From NCBI RefSeq assembly GCF_004571025.1, contig NZ_SPQT01000002.1, positions 1 through 64,000 on the forward strand: DNA of 64,000 nt, in the 5' to 3' direction. The notes under the pieces are model-generated. The model was not told the DNA's origin and ran no database searches. It was given only the letters and a program-made list of their open reading frames with translations. Every line of letters begins with the position of its first letter. The first letter of the stretch is position 1. Source of the stretch: Bradyrhizobium niftali. GTDB lineage: Bacteria > Pseudomonadota > Alphaproteobacteria > Rhizobiales > Xanthobacteraceae. The translations under genes were made by a program, and so were the position numbers. Of this stretch, positions 55,667-64,000 are shown piece after piece.

Positions 55667-57940
55667 TCATTCTTTCTTCGGCTTCGCCGCATGTTGGCTG
55701 TCGAGCTTTGCGATCCGCTGCTTCAGCCTGGCATTTTCTGTACTCAGCGCTTGCACGCGTTCGGCAAGTTCGCGAATGGCCTCGATCGTGAGCGCCGCGA
55801 GGCTTTCGCCGCGGACGAATTTCATGCCATCGGGGCCGCGGCCAACCCAATCGGGAAACACCTTTTCCACATCGTCGGCCACGAACCCGAAGTGCGTGGC
55901 ATTGGCATCCTGGCCTTTGGGGATTTCTTTCCAGCGGTAGGAGACACCCTTCAACGCCAGGGCGCGATCCAGCGCATTGCTGATGCCGCCGATATCCGTC
56001 TTGAGCCGGCGGTCGGACGAGAAGACCAGGCTGAAGTAGTGCAGTGTGCCGGCGATCCGGGCATCGCCGTTGACGTCCAGAAGGTACGCTGGCGCCGATG
56101 TTCCCACTCCGACACTATCCGAGCCGTCGAAGGTCACGATATTGCCGCCGCTGCGAATCCGAAGAATTCCATCGCCGGCATCGATCAATTCGGAACCCAG
56201 CAATCGCATCCGCGCCGGGTTGGCGGTGGAGCCAAAGGCCCCGTTGACGTCCAGCGAGAGGTCTGCGGCGGGCGTTGCGGTGCCGATGCCGATTCGATCC
56301 CCGCCGTCGAAGGTGACTATGTTGCCGCCGCTGCGCACCCGCAGAATCCCGTCGCCGGTATCGATCACCTCCGAACCGAGCAAGCGCATGCGCGCCGGGT
56401 TGGCGTTGGATCCAAAGGTGCCATTGATGTCGAGCGCGAAATCCGGGGCGGGCGTTGCTGTGCCGATGCCGACACGATCGCCGCCATCGAAAGCGACGAC
56501 ATTGCCGCCGCTGCGTATGCGCAAGATGGCGTCGTTGGCATCGATAAATTCCGATCCCGCGATTTTCAGGGCCCCAGGTCCGTCAATCTGGACAGTGCCT
56601 TTTATATGAAGGGCATTGCCGGGTGCCGGACTGGTATTGATGCCAACCTTGTGGTCCTTGTCGCCAAGTATGATCGTTTGATTGCCGCTGATGAATGTCA
56701 GGGTCCCGTTGCCGGCGCCATTAATATAGCACGATCCGAGATGGGCGGTGGTCTCGCCCGACAGGTTGCCAAAATCGCCATGAATATCGAGCGTGAGCTG
56801 CGGTGCCGCCGTCCCAATTCCGACCCGACCGTCCGAACCGGCGCAGAGCGTCGGTTGCACCTGCTCGGGTGAGGAACCCGGCACGACCGGACCGATTACG
56901 AGCCGGCTCATCGGCGTCTTGGCAGCCGGGCTGCCAAGCGCAAGGCGAAGTTCGGCGTCCGCCTTTGGCGTAAGGATGCGCTGCATGAACATGGGACCAT
57001 TCGGCGCCGCGCCGTCGGCGGCTCGCCACTCGAACTTGCCGCCGAAAACCCTGACGTCGCCCTTCATCCGGCTGTTGCCATCGACCCACAACAGCTCGCG
57101 AAACGAAGCACGACCATTGACCATCTCGAGGTCGCCGGCTGAAGCAGCGATGGCGTCGGCGGCGGCTGTCACGGCGCTGTCGGGCGTGCCGGCTGCAACG
57201 ACGCTGGAGCGATCCCGTACGCGAAGGAGGCCGCCCGGCGCCAGCAGTTCTTCCGCTACCGCGCCGGCGTGTCGCCGGAATAGCCTGGCGCCCTGCTTTT
57301 CTATATCCGACAAGGCGCGCACGCTCTTCTTGGCGCTGTCCCAGCCGACGAGACCAACGGGCACAAGCCATTTTGCCTTCAGTCCTAGTGGAGATGCGTC
57401 CTGTTCCGGGACCGAACCGTCAAGCTGAAACGGCCCGTCCGGATTGAACAGGCGCCGTGCCAGCCGCGCATCCGGTCTTACCGCGTCGGCGACGGCGACG
57501 CCGCTCTGCTGGTCAGTCAGCGGCAGCACGCCTGTCACAAGTACTTCAACTTGCTCCTGCACGCGCGCGAAGGCTTCGTTGCCGTCGCAGACGCCGTAGG
57601 ACGCGCGCAATTGTGCTTGCTGTTGAGCGCGCTGGCCAATCCAGACAAACCAAGCCCCCGACGGCTTGCCTTGCAGCAGTTCCGGCCCGATCGGCAGCGC
57701 CGCACGTACAATGAGCGAGTGGCCGAAACCGTCGGTGGCATGACCTGACGTCAGCCAGCATTCGATCTGGCCGCCGATCCCGGGCTTTTCCGCCAGTTCG
57801 AGCCCGGCTGTGATGCCCCAACTATGCGAACCGAGGCCGTGGGCGGTGTCCAGACGGCGAACGTAGGAAAGGATCGCATCGAGATCGGCGGCGGCAATGT
57901 ATTGGCCGTCATGGAACACCGGCCGTACGATGGCGCTCAT
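55667..57940 (-). CDS. Tail-fibre-like protein with S74 intramolecular chaperone
   Basis: A 757-residue protein. The N-terminal module (1-90: RPVFHDGQYIAAADLDAI, GLGSHSWGITAGLEL) is shared with the next two upstream genes. Residues about 490-640 hold three copies of a roughly 60-residue beta repeat (VGIGTATPAPDFALDINGTF; ARMRLLGSEVIDTGDGILRV; SGGNIVTFDGGD). From about 641 the peptidase-S74 chaperone starts at SSDRRLKTDIGGISNALDRA, whose Ser is the usual self-cleavage site, and it ends in a coiled coil. S74 proteins trimerise a fibre and then cut themselves off. It is likely the host-binding fibre. Its start overlaps the upstream gene (ATGA). Confidence 0.82.
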   Translation of the reverse strand: MSAIVRPVFHDGQYIAAADLDAILSYVRRLDTAHGLGSHSWGITAGLELAEKPGIGGQIECWLTSGHATDGFGHSLIVRAALPIGPELLQGKPSGAWFVWIGQRAQQQAQLRASYGVCDGNEAFARVQEQVEVLVTGVLPLTDQQSGVAVADAVRPDARLARRLFNPDGPFQLDGSVPEQDASPLGLKAKWLVPVGLVGWDSAKKSVRALSDIEKQGARLFRRHAGAVAEELLAPGGLLRVRDRSSVVAAGTPDSAVTAAADAIAASAGDLEMVNGRASFRELLWVDGNSRMKGDVRVFGGKFEWRAADGAAPNGPMFMQRILTPKADAELRLALGSPAAKTPMSRLVIGPVVPGSSPEQVQPTLCAGSDGRVGIGTAAPQLTLDIHGDFGNLSGETTAHLGSCYINGAGNGTLTFISGNQTIILGDKDHKVGINTSPAPGNALHIKGTVQIDGPGALKIAGSEFIDANDAILRIRSGGNVVAFDGGDRVGIGTATPAPDFALDINGTFGSNANPARMRLLGSEVIDTGDGILRVRSGGNIVTFDGGDRIGIGTATPAADLSLDVNGAFGSTANPARMRLLGSELIDAGDGILRIRSGGNIVTFDGSDSVGVGTSAPAYLLDVNGDARIAGTLHYFSLVFSSDRRLKTDIGGISNALDRALALKGVSYRWKEIPKGQDANATHFGFVADDVEKVFPDWVGRGPDGMKFVRGESLAALTIEAIRELAERVQALSTENARLKQRIAKLDSQHAAKPKKE
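56101..56540 (-). repeat. 180-bp tandem repeat in the fibre gene
   Basis: Positions 56101-56280 and 56281-56460 are near-identical units of 180 bp, with a partial third copy to about 56540. The GCGCCGGGTTGGCG motif recurs 180 bp apart. The reading frame is kept (60 codons per unit), so unit number can change by slippage or recombination without breaking the fibre. Confidence 0.75.
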
Positions 57941-59673
57941 AGTAGATCATCCCTGTTTGGCGGATTATCCGGTCGTGAAGAATCAAGGCGGGCTTCGAGC
58001 GCCTCGATGCGTCTGAGCAGCGCAGCGGTTTCCTCGGGAAAGGGTGCGGGTGCCGTCGAATCAAGCAATGCCTTGCGAAGCGCGTTCCGCAGGCTTTCGC
58101 CGACCGCCCGGAGCACGAGGAGTGCGCCAGGCGCGCCCGACTGGCTGGCTGCGAGCAGTGTCTCCTCGAGCACCAGCGTTACCCTGGCAGCGAACATGTC
58201 CTGCCATTCAATATCTGCCGCCGGCGGCTGCGTGCCACCGATCGGTCCGGGCTCCTGGCCGATCGGTCCAGGCTCCGCGCCGGCGTCGTGCGCCGCAAAT
58301 GCACCCGGCTGGGCCATCATGGCTTCCGGCGCGCGGTCGGCTGCAACGCGGAATCCATGCGGCATCACCACGCGTGGCGACCCGCAGCACAGCCTCGCCA
58401 TCAGCTTGTGCAGTTGGGCAGATATGTCGAGCAGTCCCAGCCAATGCTCGATCGCCGGCGCCGAAAGCACGATGGGCCGCAGCGGCGTCCAGTTGCAGAT
58501 GTCGACCACATTGCATCCGCCTGAGGTATCGACCGTCACGGCCGCCAGCGGCAACCGCGGATCGCATGCCTCGGGCTGTAGGGGGGGCAGAAGCTTCAGG
58601 CAGATGCAGTCCTTGAAGACAGTAAGCACGGCCTGCGCGAAGGTCTGACTCAACAATGTGGTCTGTTGGCCGAACAACTGATTGTTGGCGGCCGGATCGG
58701 GACAGGGCAGGGCGCAAACCGCGGCCAGAGCTGCACAATGCTGGGTACCATGCCGGTCCATGTATTCGAGGATCGCCTGCTTGATCGTACGGCAATAAGT
58801 CGTCCACGCCTGCCTGTCGGCTTGCGAGAATTCGGGGCCGTGGGCGGCCGGCCGCGCGGCCGCTATAGCGATGAGGTCCCAGAGGCACTCGAAGATCTCG
58901 GCCTCTCTGGCCCAGCCCAGAGCCGGATTTTCCCTGACATCGAGCTTGGTCGGCGGGCGCGGCGCGCGGAATACTTCGTAGCGGTAGGTTTCGCAGACCA
59001 CGGACGGAGCGCAGGCGATCGGCATTGCGGTCCGTACCTGCCGGCTCTTGGTCGAGGCGGGTGCGGAATGGCAGCCGCACGATCCGCCGCATTCGCAGAA
59101 ATCTCCACCGCCGCAGGAGTCTCCGCAATCGCACGAGCCTGCACTACCGGCGCGCAACATCGGCGCGTTACGGCTGGGTTGCTCGTCATAACGAATGGCA
59201 AGTATCCAGTCCTCGCGCAGTTCGGAACATCCCTTGGTGTCACCCCAGGGGCGGCATTCGACATCCCGGCGTTCAAGGGCGCGACAACGCTGGATGAGCT
59301 CGCAGATGTCGACGACGTCATCCTTGCAGACAACGATGTCATCGCCGCAAGGGCCGATGGCATAACCGGCAGAGACTCGGACCCGGCCATCGCCGCAGGG
59401 ATGACAGGTCACGATCAGGCCGGAAACCACGCCGACGCCGTGCAGCTGCAGATTATGCAGGCGCTGCTTGGCGATGATGTAGTGGTCGAGACGGTTCAGG
59501 TCGTCTTCGGTTACGATCATTCCTGCGCTCCATCGCGGCCGGCACAGGCATTCCAGTTCGCCGCAACAGGGGCAGACGGGAGCCGGCGAGCAAATCGGTG
59601 CGCCGCCACGGCTTGGTGCCAGGTAGCGGAGCGCGGTGGAGGCCGTATGGCCGGAACAGTGTGCACACGCCAT
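57937..59673 (-). CDS. Cys-rich eCIS structural/accessory protein
   Basis: A 578-residue protein. Many cysteines occur at the start (CAHCSGH, CPCCGELECLCRP) and in a Gly/Cys run near 180-205 (CDCGDSCGGGDFCECGGSCG). The module WSAGMIVTEDDLNRLDHYII, then LQLHGVGVVSGLIVTCHPC (about residues 48-90), matches the N-terminal module of the neighbours. The remainder is helical, with a Pro/Gly linker EPGPIGQEPGPIGGTQPP near 490 and a C-terminal coiled coil. The pattern suggests metal-bound or disulfide-linked structural domains. It precedes the fibre gene with an ATGA overlap. The family is unknown. Confidence 0.6.
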   Translation of the reverse strand: MACAHCSGHTASTALRYLAPSRGGAPICSPAPVCPCCGELECLCRPRWSAGMIVTEDDLNRLDHYIIAKQRLHNLQLHGVGVVSGLIVTCHPCGDGRVRVSAGYAIGPCGDDIVVCKDDVVDICELIQRCRALERRDVECRPWGDTKGCSELREDWILAIRYDEQPSRNAPMLRAGSAGSCDCGDSCGGGDFCECGGSCGCHSAPASTKSRQVRTAMPIACAPSVVCETYRYEVFRAPRPPTKLDVRENPALGWAREAEIFECLWDLIAIAAARPAAHGPEFSQADRQAWTTYCRTIKQAILEYMDRHGTQHCAALAAVCALPCPDPAANNQLFGQQTTLLSQTFAQAVLTVFKDCICLKLLPPLQPEACDPRLPLAAVTVDTSGGCNVVDICNWTPLRPIVLSAPAIEHWLGLLDISAQLHKLMARLCCGSPRVVMPHGFRVAADRAPEAMMAQPGAFAAHDAGAEPGPIGQEPGPIGGTQPPAADIEWQDMFAARVTLVLEETLLAASQSGAPGALLVLRAVGESLRNALRKALLDSTAPAPFPEETAALLRRIEALEARLDSSRPDNPPNRDDLL

Positions 59674-59685
59674 GTTTGATCTCCA

Positions 59686-62121
59686 TCAGCCGCGTCGCTT
59701 CAGAATGAACCAGCTCTCGAACTGGCCGCCAGCAATGCCGTCGCCACTGGCATAGGGCTCCTGACCGGGAGGCCTGATCCAATAAGGGTTTCCGTTGCCG
59801 TCGATCATCGGAAGGTGATTGGCGTCAAGTCCGCGCAATTTCTTGTCGGGGATAAGGTCGCCATTGATGCGCACACGCAGACGGCGCGGCACGCGCTGGA
59901 CAAGTCGGGCGACCAGGTCGGGATTGGCGAAGCGATAGAACGCCCCGTCGCACATACCACTGGCGTCGGGTCCTGTTTCGGCGATCTCGAGCCTGCACGG
60001 TTCCGCCATCTGCAGCGGAAGGATGTCTTTCGGTTCGATCAACAGCCAGCTACTGCCAGCGTTGCTGAGCGTGTCCTTGAGTTCAGTCTGGAATTCAACC
60101 GCGAAGCTGACGGTGTCGAAGAAGTCGGCCCTGACCGGCTTGTCGAAGCAAACCAGGATGCCGAAGGCCTCGAGGCGATTGACCATCAAGTCATTGAGCA
60201 CCAGTTCGCCGCCATGGGTCCAGTTCGCCGCGCACAAATGAGCCAGAGTCTTGTCGAGGCCGTCCTTGCCATCCTTTCCGTCTTTGCCATCCTTTCCGTC
60301 CTTGCCGTTCTTTCCATCTTTGCCGTCCTTGCCTGCTATTCCGCCACCCCTGCCGGGCTTCTCCATCAGGCATTGCAACGCATTGGTCAGCGCCTGTGTG
60401 CTCGCAAGGTTGAGCCGATCCTTGTCGTTGTCGATGCGTGCTATCTTGGCGGCGGCATCGGCGACGGTATCGCGCGTTCCGGATGAGAGATCGGAGATGG
60501 CAAAACCCGGCTGCCAGTTCTCGATGGTGGCGAGCACAAGGCAATCCGGAGTATCGCAGCCGGGGCACTCGCCGGCCTTCAGCAAGTCGCCGCAATCCAG
60601 CGCTTCGACCTGGACCACCGCGATCCCGTCGGGCGCGAGCGTGTAGATTGTCCTGCCGTCCGCGGCCAGGCGCAACCCAAACGACTTGTCGTCGACGGGG
60701 AAGGGGGCTCCGGCGGGGCGCGGCGATTTGGCCCGCATCGCCAGGAGATCGATCGATTGCACAAACGCCTTTCCCGCCGCGTCGCGAACCAATACATGCG
60801 CGATCGCGCCGTCGGCCGAGACGACCATGTCGACTGGTGGATGATCCAGTTGGACGGTGGCATCGACGAGCCCGCTGGCCGGATCGGCAAGCAGCAGCCG
60901 TGACGGTGGGCCGGCATCCTGCACAATCAGGCGGTCGGGGCCTGCGGCCTTGTCGAGAGAGAGGCCGGCAATGGCAATCGTGGAGGCGGGAGAAGTTGCC
61001 AGGGTGATGACGGATGATTGCAACGTCGCCTGATCGAGGGCGACGCGGGCGACCTTGGCGCCGCCGGAAAGACCGAGGTAGAGATTCTTTCCGGACGAGT
61101 CGTATGCGCTTCCAGTCGCGGCGGCCGCCAGCGAGAATGGCGGGTCGCCGGCTGCAGGTTTCTCCGGTTGAACGGGAGCCGGAATACCGGCCGCAAATAG
61201 CTGCAACAGGCCGGAAGCCCTGCTGGTCAATGCGAGCCGACCGTCGGCGGCCTCGCCGAACAGTGGCGCTGCAGCATCGAAGCCCTTTAGTGCGCCTTGC
61301 CTCGATGCGGCGGCAGCAATGCTGGTTGGTCCTCCGATATCCAGTGCGAACAGCGAGGGATCCGTGCCGCCGCCGCCGCCTCCGACGACGTCGAGCCGCG
61401 TGCCGTCAGTGGCAATATCCAGTCCGAGAAGCGGCACGCCGAGATCGCGCGTCCCCTTCAGCGCGCCGTTGCTCACGTCGAGCTCGAGTAGCGTCGAGCC
61501 CTTGGCAACGAACAGACGTTTTGCCGCTTCGCCAAGAGCAAGCCCGACCGGATTATCTATCAGAAGCGTCGAACTCCTGCGGTAGGTGATCGCGCCCTGC
61601 ATTGGTGGTGTTGGCTTTGGATCGATCTGAAGTTCGATCGCGTAGGTCTCCAGAATGCGGTTCGGCGCGCAGCGCGTGTCGCTGCAGGCGCACTCGTCGT
61701 AGAGCACCGGGACTTCCTCGGTCGGGCATTCCCGATAGGATATGCATAGCCGCAATGTGTGAGGCTTGCCGTCCGCGGACTTCACCAGGTTCCGGAACGC
61801 TTCGTAATCGTGGAGATCGATGACATCCTGCTCCAGCACCAGAATATCGTGGCCACAGCAGTCAACCGCGCTTCCCGGTTCAAGCAGGATCAACCGGTCG
61901 CGGCAGGACGTGTTGGGATGCTGCAAAAGACGCAGGCCGCAGACGATCCCGCTGCCGTGCAGGCGCTGGTGATGCAGCCGCAACTTTTCCAGGAAGAACA
62001 TCTGCTCGTCGGTCATGTCGCGCGGTACGATGCTCTTGCCCCAGAACCAGAAGTTGCGCAGCGGCAGGCGCGGGGCGCATTCAGGGCAGTGGAATTCGCT
62101 GTGTGGGGGATGACTGTTCAT
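59686..62121 (-). CDS. eCIS protein with propeller-like core and collagen-like tract
   Basis: An 811-residue protein. The N-terminal module (FWFWGKSIVPRDMTDEQMFF, LHHQRLHGSGIVCGLRLL) is shared with the two following genes and is preceded by a CPEC motif. Residues 180-520 repeat short beta units with Asp/Gly turns, resembling a YncE/SMP-30-type propeller. Residues about 592-623 form a collagen-like (GKD)n tract (GKDGKDGKNGKDGKDGKD ...). The last 170 residues are beta-rich with Trp and Arg. It fits a baseplate or fibre-attachment protein. It starts 4 bases inside the end of the tail-protein gene. Confidence 0.6.
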   Translation of the reverse strand: MNSHPPHSEFHCPECAPRLPLRNFWFWGKSIVPRDMTDEQMFFLEKLRLHHQRLHGSGIVCGLRLLQHPNTSCRDRLILLEPGSAVDCCGHDILVLEQDVIDLHDYEAFRNLVKSADGKPHTLRLCISYRECPTEEVPVLYDECACSDTRCAPNRILETYAIELQIDPKPTPPMQGAITYRRSSTLLIDNPVGLALGEAAKRLFVAKGSTLLELDVSNGALKGTRDLGVPLLGLDIATDGTRLDVVGGGGGGTDPSLFALDIGGPTSIAAAASRQGALKGFDAAAPLFGEAADGRLALTSRASGLLQLFAAGIPAPVQPEKPAAGDPPFSLAAAATGSAYDSSGKNLYLGLSGGAKVARVALDQATLQSSVITLATSPASTIAIAGLSLDKAAGPDRLIVQDAGPPSRLLLADPASGLVDATVQLDHPPVDMVVSADGAIAHVLVRDAAGKAFVQSIDLLAMRAKSPRPAGAPFPVDDKSFGLRLAADGRTIYTLAPDGIAVVQVEALDCGDLLKAGECPGCDTPDCLVLATIENWQPGFAISDLSSGTRDTVADAAAKIARIDNDKDRLNLASTQALTNALQCLMEKPGRGGGIAGKDGKDGKNGKDGKDGKDGKDGKDGLDKTLAHLCAANWTHGGELVLNDLMVNRLEAFGILVCFDKPVRADFFDTVSFAVEFQTELKDTLSNAGSSWLLIEPKDILPLQMAEPCRLEIAETGPDASGMCDGAFYRFANPDLVARLVQRVPRRLRVRINGDLIPDKKLRGLDANHLPMIDGNGNPYWIRPPGQEPYASGDGIAGGQFESWFILKRRG

Positions 62122-64000
62122 GCTTGAATCCCTCCATTGGCTCCCAGCCGGATGTTACGTCCCAGGCTCGTCGATCGATCGAGAACGGTGCCCATGCTTC
62201 GCAGACTGGAGCCAGACAGCGCACTGGCATCGCCAAGCCTTGCCTCGCCAAAGTGACCGGCGGCGCGGTCCCCGAGCACGGTGTCAAATCCGAGTGTCGA
62301 TTGCGATCCAAGCGTGAGATTTGGCTTCACCCAGTGGATATCCGGATCGGTGTGTGCCGGTGCTTCCAGTCGGATCAGATTTTCAATCTTCAACCGCATC
62401 GCCGCGCTCGGTGCGCGTGCGGCCGGCAGGAACACCGAGAAGCGGTGCGCATGGGCGTGGTACGGATCGCGCAAAGGATCGCGTTCGAGCTTGATCATCG
62501 TGGTCCCGAGCGGCTCGCCACCGGCGAGCCGCGTGCGCTTGAGGATGCCTTCCCCCCACAACTGCGACGTTGCGCCGAGCCGTCCGCGGCCGAGAAAGAG
62601 CCAACGCCGCAGCCGCCAATGCTCAAGCACGAGGCGGGGCCTGTGATGGGCGGCCGGTAAGTGAAGCTGGCAGCGCGGCCCGCAAGGTTGTGGATGGGAG
62701 GGGCAGTTCAGGTCGACAAAGCCCATCACCGTCGCAAGCGTCGATTCAAGCCCATCGAGCGTGCCGCGCTTTGCGAACAGTCTGGGTAGTTCTCGCAACA
62801 GCCGGCGCTTCTCTGTCTCGCTCATCGAAGAGTTCAGGCTGACGCCGATCCAGCTTGCGAGCCACTCCAGCAATTTTACAGGTGTGGTGCGCGCATCATA
62901 CAGCCGGGGAGCCCGATCGATTGCCCGTTCAATCCTGCGGAAACCTGTGTCGAAGATCGCCAGCAGCCTGTGCGTGAAGTCAGCGGACGCGGCGTCTGCG
63001 GTCAGCGCCGCCGGCAGATAGCGCGCTAGGGAGATCCTGGGGTACTCGACGGCTATTTTCGTTACCCTGGGAGTGTCCAGTCCGTCGCCCTCGAGCACCA
63101 GCTCGAGCCATAGCCAGCGACCGGGCGACGACAGCACAAGGCATTCGAATTCCGCTTCATGCGCGCCGGTCGTTCCGCCAAACGTTTGAGCCAGCGACCA
63201 TCCCGGCTCTGTTTCCGGCAGGGTCAACTCGTTCGGAAAGTCCAGCGCGGCGCTGCGCGTCCTGACGCTTATGCGGGTCTTGTCTGGAATGCGGGCCCAG
63301 AAGCTTACCCGATGCCATTGACAGTCATCGAGGCCGCAGTCGAGTGGCTCGGTCGCGTGTCGGCCGCGCAGGGCGTAGCGTCGCGATAGATGCGGTGCCG
63401 GGGATCCCGGGAGAAGTTGTCCGGAGTCGCCGAACAGGGCAACCGAAGCTCCCTTGGACTGGCAAAACCTCGCCAGGTTCAGTCGTCCCATCCCGTCTAC
63501 GTCGAATGGCAACCGGCGCACCATTGACGCCGCTTGCTCAGGCGTGGCAACGATATCTGCCTTCTTGAAATCCGCATCGATCAGGCGAATGTTCTGCGCC
63601 GTCACCGCGAGCCATCGTCCGTCGGCACTGCCGGTCAGGGTATCGACCGCACCGATCCCGGCAATACGCCCGCGCTGGTGACCGTCGAAGTCGAACGCAA
63701 GGACGGCTCCGGTCTTGCGATCCGCAACCGCGACCCGTGCGTGCGAAATGGCGAGTGCCGACGGCATGAAGTCGCCATCGACGACAGTCACGATCGAAAG
63801 CGTGGCACGCTGCATGATGATGATCCGACCGAGCGCGCCTTGGGTTCCGGCGATCGCCAGGGCCACGCGGTTCGCAGCAAGGGCGGCTTGTGCCGTCATG
63901 GTGCGGGGATCGTGTATGTCGTCGGCTATGCAAGGCAGCTTTTCGAACTTGCACACGCAACGATCGAACCAGAGCACCCGCCGATTCTTTCGATCAAGCA
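62118..64000 (-). CDS. Phage-tail-like protein (TIGR02242/P2-I type), partial
   Basis: The reading frame is open to the right edge of the window, so the N-terminus is missing; about 627 codons are seen. The N-terminal visible part has repeated short beta strands of propeller style (VALAIAGTQGALGRIIIM; AVADRKTGAVLAFDFDG). The C-terminal half is a tail protein of the TIGR02242/P2 gpI style: ARYLPAALTADAASADFTHR, FRRIERAIDRAPRLYDAR, LLEWLASWIGVSLNS, LFAKRGTLDGLESTL. Such proteins link the baseplate to the fibres in eCIS and phages. It ends with an ATGA overlap into the 811-residue gene. Confidence 0.78.
   Translation of the reverse strand, partial: LDRKNRRVLWFDRCVCKFEKLPCIADDIHDPRTMTAQAALAANRVALAIAGTQGALGRIIIMQRATLSIVTVVDGDFMPSALAISHARVAVADRKTGAVLAFDFDGHQRGRIAGIGAVDTLTGSADGRWLAVTAQNIRLIDADFKKADIVATPEQAASMVRRLPFDVDGMGRLNLARFCQSKGASVALFGDSGQLLPGSPAPHLSRRYALRGRHATEPLDCGLDDCQWHRVSFWARIPDKTRISVRTRSAALDFPNELTLPETEPGWSLAQTFGGTTGAHEAEFECLVLSSPGRWLWLELVLEGDGLDTPRVTKIAVEYPRISLARYLPAALTADAASADFTHRLLAIFDTGFRRIERAIDRAPRLYDARTTPVKLLEWLASWIGVSLNSSMSETEKRRLLRELPRLFAKRGTLDGLESTLATVMGFVDLNCPSHPQPCGPRCQLHLPAAHHRPRLVLEHWRLRRWLFLGRGRLGATSQLWGEGILKRTRLAGGEPLGTTMIKLERDPLRDPYHAHAHRFSVFLPAARAPSAAMRLKIENLIRLEAPAHTDPDIHWVKPNLTLGSQSTLGFDTVLGDRAAGHFGEARLGDASALSGSSLRSMGTVLDRSTSLGRNIRLGANGGIQA

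Noticed and set aside
56101..56540. Tandem repeats as a possible CRISPR or IS feature
   Set aside because: The 180-bp period keeps the reading frame and encodes fibre beta repeats; there are no short direct repeats with unique spacers.
60245..60350. Short repeated DNA units resembling a CRISPR array
   Set aside because: The units are 9-base in-frame codons for Gly-Lys-Asp inside a protein gene, with no spacers of constant length and no cas genes.

Overview
The window looks like a chromosomal segment of a GC-rich alphaproteobacterium, most plausibly Bradyrhizobium or a close relative. This rests on the neighbour pairs (ppx/gppA-rlmE; guaB ... rsmB-type methyltransferase, guaA), on the many short palindromic intergenic repeats of the Rhizobiales type, and on codon use rich in G/C at third positions. 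The genus is inferred from gene content, not from an alignment. I saw no rRNA, tRNA, CRISPR array or intact transposase.

Layout. (1) 1-36.86 kb is mostly core chromosome: a small acyl-CoA module (AMP-binding ligase, MaoC hydratase, SDR); a flavoprotein; a D-threonine-aldolase-like PLP enzyme; an ABC-F ATPase; YaiI/YqxD; a lone form-II CoxL-like oxidoreductase; Ppx/GppA and RlmE; a divergent LysR/Bug-receptor pair; an MFS exporter; IMP dehydrogenase (guaB); a chemotaxis receptor; an NADP-dependent oxidoreductase. A minus-strand amino-acid uptake/catabolism operon runs from 29.8 to 22.9 kb (PLP enzyme, two permeases, SBP-type ABC transporter, RidA, aspartoacylase-like hydrolase, LacI regulator). 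Its first gene carries a single-base frameshift, and a 16-bp perfect palindrome upstream is a good candidate LacI operator. A metallophosphoesterase, MAPEG protein, RsmB-like methyltransferase, cold-shock protein, cupin, NTF2-like protein and guaA follow.

(2) 36.85-45.01 kb looks like a genomic island at the 3' end of guaA. The last bases of guaA and the sequence just after it recur imperfectly about 8.1 kb away (14 bp exact inside about 42 similar bases). The island carries a tight minus-strand operon of two CHAT-domain cysteine proteases flanking a 154-aa protein with a hydrophobic C-terminal half. No integrase remains.

(3) 43.8-46.7 kb is gene-poor and visibly less GC-rich. It holds a frameshifted HTH-type pseudogene, a 42-codon membrane-peptide ORF and no other convincing gene.

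(4) 46.7-64.0 kb holds the downstream half of an extracellular contractile injection system (eCIS) locus on the minus strand, running off the right edge. In transcription order it encodes a tail protein of the TIGR02242/P2-I type, an 811-aa protein with a collagen-like tract, a Cys-rich 578-aa protein, a 757-aa fibre with a peptidase-S74 chaperone, a probable tape-measure protein, an AAA+ ATPase, a 1216-aa DUF4157 protein ending in an HNH-like nuclease domain, and a 204-aa protein overlapping it by ATGA (candidate immunity protein). Almost all junctions are ATGA overlaps or gaps under 15 nt. A receiver-less sigma-54 activator gene faces this operon convergently.

The two most interesting systems are the CHAT-TM-CHAT operon in the guaA island and the eCIS with its nuclease-effector/immunity-like pair and three neighbouring structural proteins that share one N-terminal module.
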